The position numbers were made by a program, and so were the translations under genes. 23,105 nucleotides of DNA from Pinguiococcus pyrenoidosus (lineage: Eukaryota > Sar > Pinguiophyceae > Pinguiochrysidales > Pinguiochrysidaceae), in the NCBI GenBank assembly GCA_019677205.1, contig JAAMXY010000756.1, forward strand, positions 1 through 23,105, written 5' to 3'. The notes under the pieces are model-generated. The model had not been told where the DNA came from and searched no databases. It saw only the letters and a list, made by a program, of their open reading frames with translations. Shown here in pieces: positions 22,801-23,105 of this stretch. Each line of letters begins with the position of its first letter. Within the stretch, counting starts at the first letter, position 1.

Positions 22801-23105
22801 CCCTCGGGTTGGTGACCACCAGGTCGTACGGTCGAAACTTGATGCCAGTGTCCGCGCGCGTGAGATGCACGAACTTGATGGGGCTCGTGGAGCCGTGCTG
22901 CGCGAAGAAGTTGACGACGTCCTCTCCGGTGACCAGCTTCAGGGCGTTCTGGATGATGTCGTTGTAGACGTCCGCTCCGATGTCCATCCTGGAGAAGGAA
23001 TCTGGTTCCGACCTCGTCACGTCGCCACCGACGACCTCCGCCTCCTCCTGCGCTTCGACCTCCTCATCCCCAGCTCTCGTGGGCGAACCGTCGTCGGTCG
23101 CTGGG
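10898..23105 (-). CDS. Axonemal dynein heavy chain, probably single-headed inner-arm type; 5' end cut by window edge
   Basis: Exons in transcript order: 23105-22109, 22018-19078, 18992-18682, 18623-11087, 11001-10898. All four junctions keep frame; 3962 residues lie in the window, ending in TAG. It is the ATP-driven motor of the ciliary axoneme. Order (window numbering): N-terminal tail and linker to about 1280; AAA1 P-loop GPAGTGKT (about 1290) with Walker [10 protein letters not shown] (1338-1346); AAA2 GEAGSGKT (1571-1578) with [19 protein letters not shown]3 GETGVGKS (1921-1928) with [11 protein letters not shown]4 GVGGSGRQS (2266-2274); coiled-coil stalk about 2520-2790 with the microtubule-binding domain about 2606-2726; AAA5-AAA6; then the C-terminal domain. 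The tail [14 protein letters not shown] joins HSTNFV and ends [14 protein letters not shown], the family ending, only if the last 85-nt intron is removed. The fourth exon is 7537 nt. About 4000 residues total suggests the DNAH1/3/7/12 class; the subclass is uncertain. No break is seen. Confidence 0.95.

Noticed and set aside
1-23105. Search for transposons, tRNA or rRNA genes, CRISPR arrays, phage or antiphage-like systems
   Set aside because: No terminal repeats, transposase or polymerase motifs, cloverleaf or direct-repeat array could be seen; all long coding regions are explained by ordinary eukaryotic genes.

Overview
The window is nuclear DNA of a flagellated or ciliated protist. Five protein genes carry short GT-AG introns (15 inferred, 58-172 nt). 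Coding sequence is GC-rich and uses the standard stop codons. One gene is an almost complete axonemal-type dynein heavy chain, so the organism builds a motile cilium. I see no bacterial operon structure, tRNA, rRNA, transposon, CRISPR array or virus-like gene. The few short introns and the G-alpha sequence would fit a stramenopile-like protist, but the lineage is a guess.

Layout, with strands strictly alternating. (1) 1-4750, minus: a large signalling protein with ankyrin repeats and a RasGEF module, running off the left edge. It has a 2.9-kb first exon and six short exons. The catalytic RasGEF exon (1-337) has no ATG and is easily missed. (2) 5544-6340, plus: CBP20, the small subunit of the nuclear cap-binding complex, in two exons, with a long Pro/Arg/Asp-rich tail. 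(3) 6811-8141, minus: a heterotrimeric G-protein alpha subunit, three exons, 355 residues. (4) 9430-10609, plus: a class I SAM-dependent methyltransferase, probably three exons; its 5' end is uncertain. (5) 10898-23105, minus: a dynein heavy chain, five exons, 3962 residues in the window, lacking only the start of the protein.

The genes are head-to-head (1/2 and 3/4) or tail-to-tail (2/3 and 4/5). The gaps are 793 and 1288 bp where divergent, and 470 and 288 bp where convergent. They hold simple repeats (a TG/AG microsatellite, a four-copy octamer, a G-run block) but no gene I can support.

The genes do not form one pathway. Two are signalling switches (a Ras-family exchange factor and a G-alpha), one acts on capped RNA, one is a methyltransferase of unknown substrate, and one is a ciliary motor. 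The most unusual content is the ankyrin-RasGEF protein: an interrupted RasGEF N-terminal module, a run of 29 aspartates, and a stop-free intron whose length is a multiple of three. The G-alpha also has an atypical C-terminus.
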